Notes under the pieces: model-generated
What the model saw: the letters and a program-made list of their open reading frames with translations, nothing else
The model's database searches: none
Told to the model about the DNA's origin: nothing
Shown: one piece after another, positions 1 to 7,739 of the stretch
Layout: each line of letters begins with the position of its first letter
How positions within the stretch are numbered: the first letter of the stretch is position 1
Assembly (NCBI GenBank): GCA_934162255.1
Contig: CAKPIG010000008.1
Span: forward strand, 1-44,800
DNA: 44,800 bases
Source of the DNA: an uncultured Clostridia bacterium
GTDB taxonomy: Bacteria; Bacillota; Clostridia; TANB77; CAG-508
Direction of reading: 5' to 3'
Position numbers and translations under genes: made by a program

Positions 1-1412
1 TCTTCCATTTCTGTTTTTGACATAAATGATTTATCTTCTGTTGGTCTATACATTGTATATCCACCAGCCATACCTCTAGGTACAATTGATATTTGATGTA
101 CAGGATCTTGAGTTTCAAGATATCTACTTACAACTGCATGACCTGCTTCATGATATGCTACTAGTCTATTTTCTTTTTCGCTTCTAACTCTTGTTTTCTT
201 TTCAGGTCCCATAGTAACTTTTACCATGGCATCTTCTATTTCTTTCATTCCTATTTCTTTATAATTTCTTCTTGCTGCTAATAATGCTGCTTCATTTAAT
301 ACATTTTCCAAGTCTGCTCCAGCAAATCCTGATGTGTTTTTAGCAATTACTTTTAAATCTACATCATCAGAAATTTTCTTTTTACGAGCATGAACTTCTA
401 GTATTTGTTCTCTTGCTTTTACATCTGGACTTCCTACAACTATTTGTCTATCAAATCTTCCTGCTCTTAATAATGCTTTATCTAATACATCTGGTCTATT
501 TGTTGCAGCTAATATAATTACACCTTCATTATCTGAGAATCCATCCATCTCAACTAATAATTGGTTTAATGTTTGTTCTCTTTCGTCATGTCCTCCACCA
601 AGTCCTGCACCTCTTTGTCTACCAACTGCATCAATTTCATCTATGAATATTATACATGGTGCATTTTTCTTAGCCTGTTCAAATAAATCTCTTACTCTTG
701 ATGCACCAACACCAACAAACATTTCTACGAAGTCTGAACCACTTATTGAATAAAATGGTACTCCTGCTTCTCCTGCTACTGCTTTTGCTAATAAAGTTTT
801 ACCTGTTCCTGGTTGACCAACTAATAAAACTCCTTTTGGAATTCTTGCTCCCATGTCTGTAAATTTCTTTGGATTTTTTAGAAATTCTACAATCTCTTGC
901 AATTCCTCTTTTTCTTCATCTACACCTGCAACATCATCAAATGTTACTCTATTCTTTTCTCCAGCATTTACAAGTCTTGCCTTACTTTTCCCAAAAGACA
1001 TTGTCTTGTTTCCTGTTTGATTATTTCCATTCATCATTATTAGCCAGAACACTAAGAATATTATTAATAATCCAAATGGTGACATTAAACTAATTATTGT
1101 TAGCCATATAGATTGTTTTTCTTCTTCTAATGTAAAGTCTCCTGTTTTTAAGTATTCTTCAGAATATGAAATAAAACTATCTAGGCTTGGTATATTTACT
1201 TCTTTTGTTACTTTTGAATTTTTAACCTTTACTGTAGCAGTATTACCATTTGAAGATATTTTTACATTTTCAACTTCTCTATTTTCAATGCTAGTTATTA
1301 ATTCTGAATATGTCATCTTTGAACTACTATTTTCCATTATTGATGACAATATTACGATTGCTATTACAACTATTATTAACCACATTGCCAATGTTTTTAT
1401 TCCTTTTTTCAA
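1..1412 (-). CDS. ftsH: ATP-dependent zinc metalloprotease FtsH (3' end outside window)
   Basis: FtsH is a membrane-anchored AAA+ protease that degrades damaged or unassembled membrane proteins and some regulators. About 470 codons are visible; the C-terminus lies beyond position 1. In order: an N-terminal membrane helix (residues about 3-21), an extracytoplasmic domain, a second membrane helix (about 105-125), the AAA domain with Walker A GQPGTGKT and Walker B IIFIDEID, the second region of homology (ATNRPDVLDKALLRAGRFD), and the zinc site HEAGH at about residue 420, as in other FtsH proteins. The start is TTG at 1412-1410, because GAGGAGG lies at normal distance upstream and no nearby ATG fits. 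A SigA promoter sits just upstream, so the gene can be expressed independently of tilS. The tilS-ftsH order is common in Firmicutes. Identification is secure. Confidence 0.97.
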   Translation of the reverse strand, partial: MKKGIKTLAMWLIIVVIAIVILSSIMENSSSKMTYSELITSIENREVENVKISSNGNTATVKVKNSKVTKEVNIPSLDSFISYSEEYLKTGDFTLEEEKQSIWLTIISLMSPFGLLIIFLVFWLIMMNGNNQTGNKTMSFGKSKARLVNAGEKNRVTFDDVAGVDEEKEELQEIVEFLKNPKKFTDMGARIPKGVLLVGQPGTGKTLLAKAVAGEAGVPFYSISGSDFVEMFVGVGASRVRDLFEQAKKNAPCIIFIDEIDAVGRQRGAGLGGGHDEREQTLNQLLVEMDGFSDNEGVIILAATNRPDVLDKALLRAGRFDRQIVVGSPDVKAREQILEVHARKKKISDDVDLKVIAKNTSGFAGADLENVLNEAALLAARRNYKEIGMKEIEDAMVKVTMGPEKKTRVRSEKENRLVAYHEAGHAVVSRYLETQDPVHQISIVPRGMAGGYTMYRPTEDKSFMSKTEME

Positions 1413-1445
1413 TTTTGTGTCCTCCTCATATTTTTTTCAACTGAA

Positions 1446-1474
1446 AATATAACACACAAAAAACTTTTTTTCAA
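1446..1474 (-). promoter_or_regulatory. SigA promoter of ftsH
   Basis: On the minus strand the -35 is TTGAAA (1474-1469), followed by 17 bp and the -10 TATATT (1451-1446). Transcription would start about 25 bases before the TTG start codon of ftsH. Just upstream lies a run of A-tracts at 11-bp spacing, including one TGTAAC (about 1512-1507). It resembles the arrays before the surface-protein genes but is much more degenerate. Confidence 0.7.
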
Positions 1475-1532
1475 CACTTTTTGTATGACTTTTTTGTGTC
1501 CTTTTTGTTACATTTTTCAAATTCTTCTACGG

Positions 1533-2516
1533 TTAGTCCTTTTGAGATATGAAAAATATCTGCTTATTTTTTACTAAAATTTTTAAATTTTTATTAGGTG
1601 TAAGAAATTTATTTCCTATATTATTGTCACACAATTGGATTATATCCTTTATATGAACCATTTCTATGCCTTGACTTGACCCCATAAGTTCTTTTGCAGT
1701 ATATAATATAAGTCTATTTTTTATGACTGTCTCTTGGCTGTTAAACTCTTTAAGCCTCAAAGCAATTTGTTTTTCTTCCTTTTTAACTAAGATTTTGTCA
1801 TACACATTTCTTACTTGTTTTTCAATATAATTGTCTTCTTCTTTTATTACATCTGATAATCTTGAAATTGTTTCTATTATATTGGGATTAAATTCTTTTT
1901 TTATGTACGGAATAACTATGTTACGGATTTTATTTCTTGTATATTCATTTTCAAAATTAGTTTTATCAATCCTTGGTTCTAAATTTTCATCTTTGCAATA
2001 CTGCTCTATTTCCGCTCTTTCACATTCTATAAGTGGTCTGATATATTTATTATTTCTTATTGGTTCTATTCCTTTAAGTCCTGAAACGCCACTTCCCCTA
2101 AGTATATGCATAATTATTGTTTCTATTTTGTCATTTTTGTTATGTGCTATTGCAATTTTATTTGAACCTGTTTTTTGTAAAACTTCTTCGAAAAAATCAT
2201 ATCTTGCATTTCTACCTGCTTCTTCTGTTCCAATTTTATTATTATCTGCTAATTGTTTTACATCTATTCTTTTTATATAACATTCTATGTTATTTTTTTT
2301 ACAATATTCTTGCACATATTTTTCATCATCTACAGCTTCTGTTCTAATCATATGATTAATATGTGCTACTACTATTTGAAACCTATCTTGTTTTATTTCA
2401 TTTAAAATGTTAAGCATAGAAATTGAATCTGGTCCACCAGATACTCCTAAAACAATTTTATCTCCATCTTGTATTAAATTATATTTTTTTATTGTTTCTA
2501 TTACTTTTTCTTTCAT
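1533..2516 (-). CDS. tilS: tRNA(Ile)-lysidine synthase TilS, short form
   Basis: TilS uses ATP and lysine to convert C34 of the tRNA-Ile CAU anticodon to lysidine, so that it reads AUA and is charged with isoleucine. That matters in this AT-rich genome, where AUA codons are frequent. The PP-loop motif GVSGGPDS is at residues about 24-31, and the N-terminal ATP-binding domain has AHINHMIR and the region around GRNARYDFF. The protein has 327 residues, compared with roughly 430-470 in E. coli and B. subtilis, and ends after the central substrate-binding domain. The C-terminal TilS domain is therefore absent, as in the short Aquifex type. Only about 60 bp separates the stop from the ftsH promoter, and no continuation of the domain is visible there. 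The start directly abuts the dnaB stop, which suggests co-transcription. Confidence 0.92.
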   Translation of the reverse strand: MKEKVIETIKKYNLIQDGDKIVLGVSGGPDSISMLNILNEIKQDRFQIVVAHINHMIRTEAVDDEKYVQEYCKKNNIECYIKRIDVKQLADNNKIGTEEAGRNARYDFFEEVLQKTGSNKIAIAHNKNDKIETIIMHILRGSGVSGLKGIEPIRNNKYIRPLIECERAEIEQYCKDENLEPRIDKTNFENEYTRNKIRNIVIPYIKKEFNPNIIETISRLSDVIKEEDNYIEKQVRNVYDKILVKKEEKQIALRLKEFNSQETVIKNRLILYTAKELMGSSQGIEMVHIKDIIQLCDNNIGNKFLTPNKNLKILVKNKQIFFISQKD

Positions 2517-3851
2517 CTAATCATCAAATCTCTTTTCTAAATTTACAAACTTTGTATAATTGCCCATCCATAATAATTCTACTGTTCCTGTTGAACCACC
2601 TCTTTGTTTTGCAATTATGACTTCAGCTATGTCTTTCTTTTCACTTTCTTTGTTATAATAATCATCCCTGTAAAGGAATATTACTATATCTGCATCCTGC
2701 TCTATAGATCCTGATTCACGAAGATCTGAAAGCATAGGTCTATGGTCTGGCCTTTGTTCAACCGCTCTGGAAAGCTGTGATAAAGCTATTACTGGAATAT
2801 TTAATTCTTTTGCAAGTATTTTTAATGACCTACTTATTTCTGCTATTTCTTGCTCTCTACTTCCACTTTTTCTGTTGCTTCCCTGAACTAATTGCAAATA
2901 ATCTATTACAACTAATCCTATGTTTTTTTCCATTTTTAATTTTCTACATTTAGTTCTTATTTCCATTACAGATATACCTGGTGTATCATCAATATATATT
3001 TCTGATTCAGAAAGTGGTCCTATTGCACCTGCAAGTTTTACCCAGTCATCTTCTTCAAGCTTTCCTGTTCTAACTTTATTACTATCAACCATTGCCTCAC
3101 TACAAAGAATTCTGTTTACTAATTGGTCTTTTGACATTTCTAGGCTAAATACTGCTACAGGTGTATTTGCTCTTACTGCTGCATTTGTGGCTATATTTAA
3201 TGCAAATGCAGTTTTTCCCATTGCAGGTCTTGCTGCAAGAAGAATTAATTCTGAACCATGCAAACCTGCCATTTTATAATCTAATTCTACAAAACCTGTT
3301 GGAACACCTGTTATATGTTGCTTTCTGTTATATAATTCCTCAAGTTTAGCAAAGCTTTCTACTAATACATCTTTTATTGGTGTATATCCTTTTTGATTTT
3401 TACTTTGCATTATGTCAAAAATTCTTCTTTCAGCACCATCCATAATGTCTTCAACATCTTCTGTTGGACTATATCCTAATTCAATTATTTCATTTGCAGT
3501 TTTTATAAGATTTCTTAATATTGCTTTTTCTTCTACTATTTTTATATATTTTTGAACATTTGCTGTTGTTGGTACTTTTTCTGGCAAACTTGCTAAATAT
3601 TCATACCCTCCAACTTGCTCAAATTTATCCATAGATTCAAGCTCCTCTTTTAGAGTTATTATATCTACTGGCTCTGCTCTATTATATAAATTTATTATTG
3701 CCTGATATATTGCTTTATTATCTTCTCTATAAAATGCATCTTCTTTTAAAACTTCAACTGCTTCTATTACTGCATCTTTATCTGTCATCATACTTCCTAA
3801 TACTGCTTGTTCAGCTTCTATATCATGTGGTGGTATTTTTGTTATTTCCAT
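2517..3851 (-). CDS. dnaB: Replicative DNA helicase DnaB
   Basis: This is the hexameric 5'-3' helicase that unwinds DNA at the replication fork and recruits primase (called dnaC in B. subtilis). Its 444 residues match the family length. The N-terminal DnaB domain (about 5-105, beginning PPHDIEAEQAVLGSMM) is followed by a linker and a RecA-like domain. That domain has Walker A AARPAMGKTAFALN (about residues 205-220), Walker B LVVIDYLQLV, and the arginine-finger region near KQRGGSTG. No intein is present. AGGGGGC precedes the ATG at normal spacing. The gene lies 13 bp after rplI and abuts tilS, so rplI-dnaB-tilS probably form one transcript. The rplI-dnaB pairing is conserved in Firmicutes. Confidence 0.98.
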   Translation of the reverse strand: MEITKIPPHDIEAEQAVLGSMMTDKDAVIEAVEVLKEDAFYREDNKAIYQAIINLYNRAEPVDIITLKEELESMDKFEQVGGYEYLASLPEKVPTTANVQKYIKIVEEKAILRNLIKTANEIIELGYSPTEDVEDIMDGAERRIFDIMQSKNQKGYTPIKDVLVESFAKLEELYNRKQHITGVPTGFVELDYKMAGLHGSELILLAARPAMGKTAFALNIATNAAVRANTPVAVFSLEMSKDQLVNRILCSEAMVDSNKVRTGKLEEDDWVKLAGAIGPLSESEIYIDDTPGISVMEIRTKCRKLKMEKNIGLVVIDYLQLVQGSNRKSGSREQEIAEISRSLKILAKELNIPVIALSQLSRAVEQRPDHRPMLSDLRESGSIEQDADIVIFLYRDDYYNKESEKKDIAEVIIAKQRGGSTGTVELLWMGNYTKFVNLEKRFDD

Positions 3852-3864
3852 TTTTGCCCCCTAA

Positions 3865-4308
3865 TTATCCTATAATGTTTACTTTTATTGTTCCATTGAC
3901 TCCATCAAATAATTTAACTTCAATCATATGTGTTCCTAATGTTTTTATTGTTTCTTTTAAAAGAATTTTCTTTTTATCAATTTTTAGTTTGTGTTCTTTT
4001 TCTAAATTATCTGCAATTTCTTTACTTGAAACTCCTCCAAATATCTTGCCATTTTCGCCAGCTTTTACCTTTATTGTTACCATTATTTTGCCTAATTTTT
4101 CTGCTAATTTTTTTGCTTCTTCTCTTTCTACATCTTTTTGAAATTTTTTAGATGATTCTTGAGCTTTTAGCTTACTCATATTTTCTGCATTTGCTTCAAC
4201 TGCTAAATCCTTTGGAAATAGAAAATTTCTTGCATATCCATCTGATGCATTTATCACTTCATTCTTTTTTCCTACTCCTTTTATATCTGCTTTTAATATT
4301 ACTTTCAT
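3865..4308 (-). CDS. rplI: 50S ribosomal protein bL9
   Basis: This 147-residue protein is bL9, which binds 23S rRNA near the base of the L1 stalk. It begins MKVILKADIKGVGKK, and the typical N-terminal signature continues through GYARNFLFPK. A long central helix and a C-terminal domain (from about residue 80, KIMVTIKVKAGENGKIFGGV) follow. I chose the ATG at 4308 rather than an upstream in-frame ATG at 4323, because GGAGGT lies between them at proper spacing to 4308, and the resulting length equals that of the family. In many Firmicutes gdpP is directly upstream of rplI. Here a large surface-protein gene lies between them and rplI appears to have its own promoter. Confidence 0.97.
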   Translation of the reverse strand: MKVILKADIKGVGKKNEVINASDGYARNFLFPKDLAVEANAENMSKLKAQESSKKFQKDVEREEAKKLAEKLGKIMVTIKVKAGENGKIFGGVSSKEIADNLEKEHKLKIDKKKILLKETIKTLGTHMIEVKLFDGVNGTIKVNIIG

Positions 4309-4339
4309 GTGAATTACCTCCATTTTTATAAGTATTAAT

Positions 4340-4368
4340 AATATATCACATTTTTAATAAATTTTCCA
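4340..4368 (-). promoter_or_regulatory. Probable SigA promoter of rplI-dnaB-tilS
   Basis: TGGAAA (4368-4363), a 17-bp spacer and TATATT (4345-4340) on the minus strand would start transcription about 24 bases before rplI. The -35 match is moderate. Its presence fits the loss of direct linkage to gdpP. Confidence 0.5.
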
Positions 4369-4416
4369 TTATATTTGTGTAAATATTGTTTTTTATTTGA
4401 AAAAAGATATTTTTTT

Positions 4417-4451
4417 AGAGGTGCTCTTGAATTTAATTCAAAAACACCTCT
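4417..4451. terminator. Hairpin between the BspA-like gene and rplI
   Basis: An inverted repeat pairs AGAGGTG (4417-4423) with CACCTCT (4445-4451), and an inner TTGAATT/AATTCAA extends it to a long stem. On the minus strand, where the BspA-like gene ends, the stem is followed first by seven A residues and only then by a T run (near 4398-4403). The better T-tract is on the plus strand, where no gene ends. It probably terminates the BspA-like transcript, but its polarity is odd. Confidence 0.5.
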
Positions 4452-4455
4452 GTTT

Positions 4456-7400
4456 TTAGTTTGTTTTTATTATTATGTTATCATCTGACCAAGAACTCCT
4501 TTTATTTGTTCTTACAAATGTTTGTGCCGCTTCGTCTTTTACATAAATTTTGGTTGTTGCTAATCCACATTGATAAAAAATTAGTGTATAATTAGTTACA
4601 TTTTCAAATGTCATTCCTCCCAAGTCTAATTCTGTCATTTCCACAGTCCCACAACCATTAAACATATATGCCATATTTGTTACCGTTGATGTATTAAAAC
4701 TTTTCGGTAATGTTAAACTCGTCATTGCTTTAGCTCCACACCTTTCAAACATACTTCGCATATTAAAAACATTTGCTGTATTAAAGGCTTCTGGTAATAT
4801 TAAACTTGTCATTGATGTATATCCACAGTCACAAAACATTCGTGACATATTTGTTACATTTGCTGTATTAAAGGCTTCTGGTAATATTAAACTTGTCATT
4901 GATGTATATCCACAGCCTTCAAACATTCCTGACATATCAGTTACATTTGATGTATTAAAGCTTTCTGGTAAGGTCAAGCTGGTCATTTTTTTATAACCAC
5001 AGCACCAAAACATGCCACTCATATCCGTTACATTTGATGTATCAAAACTTTCTGGTAAGGTCAAGCTCGTCATTTTTTTATTTCCACAGCCCGAAAACAT
5101 ATTTCTCATATTTGTTACACTTGATGTATTAAAATTCTTTGATAATGTTAAACTTGTCATTGCTTTATATCCACAGCTCCAAAACATACTATTCATATCA
5201 GTTACTTTTGATGTATTAAAACTTTCTGGTAGCGTTAAACTTGTCATTGCTGTATATCCACATGAGTAAAACATGTTTTTCATATTTGTTACATTTGATG
5301 TATTAAAATTTTCTGGTAATGTTAAACTTGTCATTGCTGTATATCCACATTGATAAAACATACTTGACATATCTGTTACATTTGTTGTATCAAAATTTTC
5401 TGGCAATGTTAAACTTGTCATTGCTGTATATCCACAACAATTAAACATGTTTCTCATATTTATTACTTTTAGTGTTTTAAAGTTTTTTGGTAGTATCAAA
5501 CTTGTCATTGCTGTATATCCACAATTATAAAACATATTTGACATATCTGTCACATTGGATGTACAAAAAGCTTCTGGCAATGTTAAACTTGTCATTGCTC
5601 TATATCCACAATAAGAAAACATATATGACATTTTTGTTACATTTGTTGTATTAAAGTTTTGTGGTAAAGTTAGATTTGTCATCGCACTATATCCACACAA
5701 ATAAAACATCTGTGACATATCTGTCACATTGGATGTGTCAAATTTCTCCGGTAATATTAAGCTTGTCATTGCTGTATATCCACATTGATAAAACATCTGT
5801 GACATATCTGTCACATTGGATGTACAAAAAGCTTCTGGCAATGTTAAACTTGTCATTTTCATATATCCGCATCCTGAAAACATTCCTGTCATATTAATTA
5901 CATTTGATGTATTAAAACTTTCGGGCAATGTTAAACTTGTCATCTCTGTATATCCACACCCACAAAACATTTGTATCATACTTGTAACCTTTTGTGTATT
6001 AAAACTTTCGGGCAAAATTAAACTTTCCATTGCTGTATATCCACATCTATAAAACATACCTAACATATCAGTTACATTTGATGTATCAAAACTTTCTGGT
6101 AATGTCAAACTTGTCATTGCTGTATATCCACAATATAAAAACATGTTTCTCATACTTGTTACATTTGATGTATCAAAACTTTCCGGCAGAATTAAACTTG
6201 TCATTGCTGTATATCCACATTGACAAAACATACTTGTCATATTGGTTATATTTGATGTATCAAAGCTTTCTGGCAAAATTAGACTTGTCATTGCTGTATA
6301 TCCACAATCTTCAAACATCCTTCCCATACTATATGCTTTTGATGTATCTAAGTTTTCTAGTCCATTTATACAAATCGTGTCATCACATTTTGAGTTTTTT
6401 CCTATTCCCAAAAATAGTCTTTCGCAATCATCAGCTTTTATTCTTTCTCCATCTGTGGCAATTGTTACTTCATATAATCCATCATTATCAATATCTTCAT
6501 ACCAAGCAAGTATTGAACCATTTTTTTCTTTTGAAACATCCCAACAATTTTCATCTTCTAATGTATGCTCACCTATATCTGTTATCAAATTTACTCTTTC
6601 TATTTTGTTTCTTGTTATTGTTTTGTCTTTTCCTCCACCTAAAAATGTACTTGTATTACTATATTCTCCACTAGCATATGCTAATGTCCCTGCATTACTA
6701 AAAATATATGTACCATATATATGATAACTTCCATTATTAGTTGTCTCACTTCCATTGTTTATTGTATCAAAAACCTGTTTTACAAATAAATAATAATTTC
6801 CTGTTAAGCCTGTTCCTATTGTTTGTGCTACTCCACTTGTATAATTTTTCCAAGTTCCTCCTGTTGGTGTTGTACCATCTGTTGACAAATAATATTGATA
6901 ACTATTATTAACTGATAAACCATATTTTGAAATGTCTTCTACTGTTATTGTTACATCTACATTTTTACACTTTGTTGCACTTTCTGGGTTTACTGTAACT
7001 TTTGGTGCTGGTATTTTTACATCAAAATTAATATATGAGTTTAATTCATTTTGACTTGATGCTTGTCCTGTTTTATATTTGAAGATTACATATACTTCTG
7101 TTTCTACTTTTGGCTGTAGGTAATCCCCAATCTGTGCTCCTTCTGAGCTAATTTCTGCTGTTATATTATTATTATCAAAAAATTCTTCTAACCATGATAT
7201 TCCTGTAAATTCATATACATAGTTTGTGCTATTATATAACTTTATTTTATATGTAATACTTGAATTTCCATTTGTTTTTGAAAGAACTACTGTGTTGCTT
7301 AACATTCTTTTACTATAAGTATTTATTTTTGATGATGTAGTATCTGCATCTACATCAAAATAATATTCGGCATCACTTATAAACACCTCGTCTTGCAGAA

Positions 7401-7536
7401 GACTTTCAGCTGTTACTTTTATTGTTCCTGTGATATTTCCTATATTTGCACACGTTATGCCAAATACCATTGACATGAAAATTATAAAAAAAGGAAATAT
7501 TTGTGATATTTTCTTACTTTCTTTACTTTTTTTCAT
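4456..7536 (-). CDS. BspA-like (DUF285) leucine-rich repeat surface protein
   Basis: This 1026-residue protein has a basic start, a hydrophobic segment (about 13-30, likely cleavage after TCA) and a long exported part. Residues about 30-175 form a module shared with the proteins at 19371-21878 and 22010-24481 (ITGTI, FISD, INTYSKRM, KLYN, LNSYIN). Residues about 180-275 hold an Ig-like segment (YQYYLS...YYLF) also found in the protein at 19371-21878. From about residue 396 come twenty 29-residue repeats of the BspA/Mycoplasma DUF285 type: FDTSNVTDMSGMF, then CGYTAMTSLTLPE. Members of this family act in adhesion or host interaction. I see no LPXTG, S-layer homology domain or choline-binding motif, so anchoring is unknown. 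The start follows AAGGA. The gene separates gdpP from rplI, and an 11-bp-phased array lies upstream. Confidence 0.88.
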   Translation of the reverse strand: MKKSKESKKISQIFPFFIIFMSMVFGITCANIGNITGTIKVTAESLLQDEVFISDAEYYFDVDADTTSSKINTYSKRMLSNTVVLSKTNGNSSITYKIKLYNSTNYVYEFTGISWLEEFFDNNNITAEISSEGAQIGDYLQPKVETEVYVIFKYKTGQASSQNELNSYINFDVKIPAPKVTVNPESATKCKNVDVTITVEDISKYGLSVNNSYQYYLSTDGTTPTGGTWKNYTSGVAQTIGTGLTGNYYLFVKQVFDTINNGSETTNNGSYHIYGTYIFSNAGTLAYASGEYSNTSTFLGGGKDKTITRNKIERVNLITDIGEHTLEDENCWDVSKEKNGSILAWYEDIDNDGLYEVTIATDGERIKADDCERLFLGIGKNSKCDDTICINGLENLDTSKAYSMGRMFEDCGYTAMTSLILPESFDTSNITNMTSMFCQCGYTAMTSLILPESFDTSNVTSMRNMFLYCGYTAMTSLTLPESFDTSNVTDMLGMFYRCGYTAMESLILPESFNTQKVTSMIQMFCGCGYTEMTSLTLPESFNTSNVINMTGMFSGCGYMKMTSLTLPEAFCTSNVTDMSQMFYQCGYTAMTSLILPEKFDTSNVTDMSQMFYLCGYSAMTNLTLPQNFNTTNVTKMSYMFSYCGYRAMTSLTLPEAFCTSNVTDMSNMFYNCGYTAMTSLILPKNFKTLKVINMRNMFNCCGYTAMTSLTLPENFDTTNVTDMSSMFYQCGYTAMTSLTLPENFNTSNVTNMKNMFYSCGYTAMTSLTLPESFNTSKVTDMNSMFWSCGYKAMTSLTLSKNFNTSSVTNMRNMFSGCGNKKMTSLTLPESFDTSNVTDMSGMFWCCGYKKMTSLTLPESFNTSNVTDMSGMFEGCGYTSMTSLILPEAFNTANVTNMSRMFCDCGYTSMTSLILPEAFNTANVFNMRSMFERCGAKAMTSLTLPKSFNTSTVTNMAYMFNGCGTVEMTELDLGGMTFENVTNYTLIFYQCGLATTKIYVKDEAAQTFVRTNKRSSWSDDNIIIKTN
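4612..6351 (-). repeat. Twenty exact 87-bp tandem coding repeats
   Basis: The 1740 bp between these positions divide exactly into 20 units of 87 bp (29 residues) with no insertion or deletion. Each unit carries one Cys in a CG(Y/N/A/T) context, and some have a second Cys (FCTSN, FCQC, CCGY). Neighbouring units are similar enough at DNA level to allow unequal recombination, so the copy number may vary between strains. The first unit (LDTSKAYSM) and last unit (ending LDLGGM) are the most diverged, as expected for capping repeats. Confidence 0.93.
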
Positions 7537-7660
7537 ACTACATCTATCCTTACTATATTCTATTCAATAGCAACGTAACATATTTTTACATTTTTTTCAA
7601 GTAGTGACATTTAATGTAATTTTTCCTTTTTCTTACTCTTCCAATAGTTTCCATTTTCAT

Positions 7661-7699
7661 GTTACTTTTTCATGACATTTTTGTTACATTTATATTACA
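7661..7699 (-). promoter_or_regulatory. Phased 11-bp operator array (WalR-like) before the BspA-like gene
   Basis: On the minus strand four hexamers lie exactly 11 bp apart: TGTAAT, TGTAAC, TGTCAT and AGTAAC (plus-strand starts at 7694, 7683, 7672 and 7661). Two match the WalR/YycF half-site TGTWAH perfectly and adjacent sites have the N5 spacing of its direct repeat. The array is 125-163 bp upstream of the start codon, just after the gdpP terminator. I saw no convincing -35/-10 pair between it and the gene. Confidence 0.6.
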
Positions 7700-7708
7700 A
7701 ATATATGC

Positions 7709-7733
7709 AAAAAGAGAGATATTGCTATCTCTC
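7709..7733 (-). terminator. Intrinsic terminator of gdpP
   Basis: On the minus strand GAGAGATA and TATCTCTC form an 8-bp stem with a GCAA loop, followed directly by TTTTT. It begins seven bases after the gdpP stop codon. Confidence 0.85.
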
Positions 7734-7739
7734 CTTGTT

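Noticed and set aside
1831..2280. Long plus-strand open frame antisense to tilS (and similar frames opposite dnaB, gdpP, rpoB, rpoC, tsf and addB)
   Set aside because: Its composition is the reverse complement of a real gene (Leu/Ser/Phe-rich), with no ribosome binding site or domain.
4612..6351. Repeats considered as a CRISPR array
   Set aside because: The units are 87 bp, contiguous without spacers, and in frame with a conserved protein repeat.
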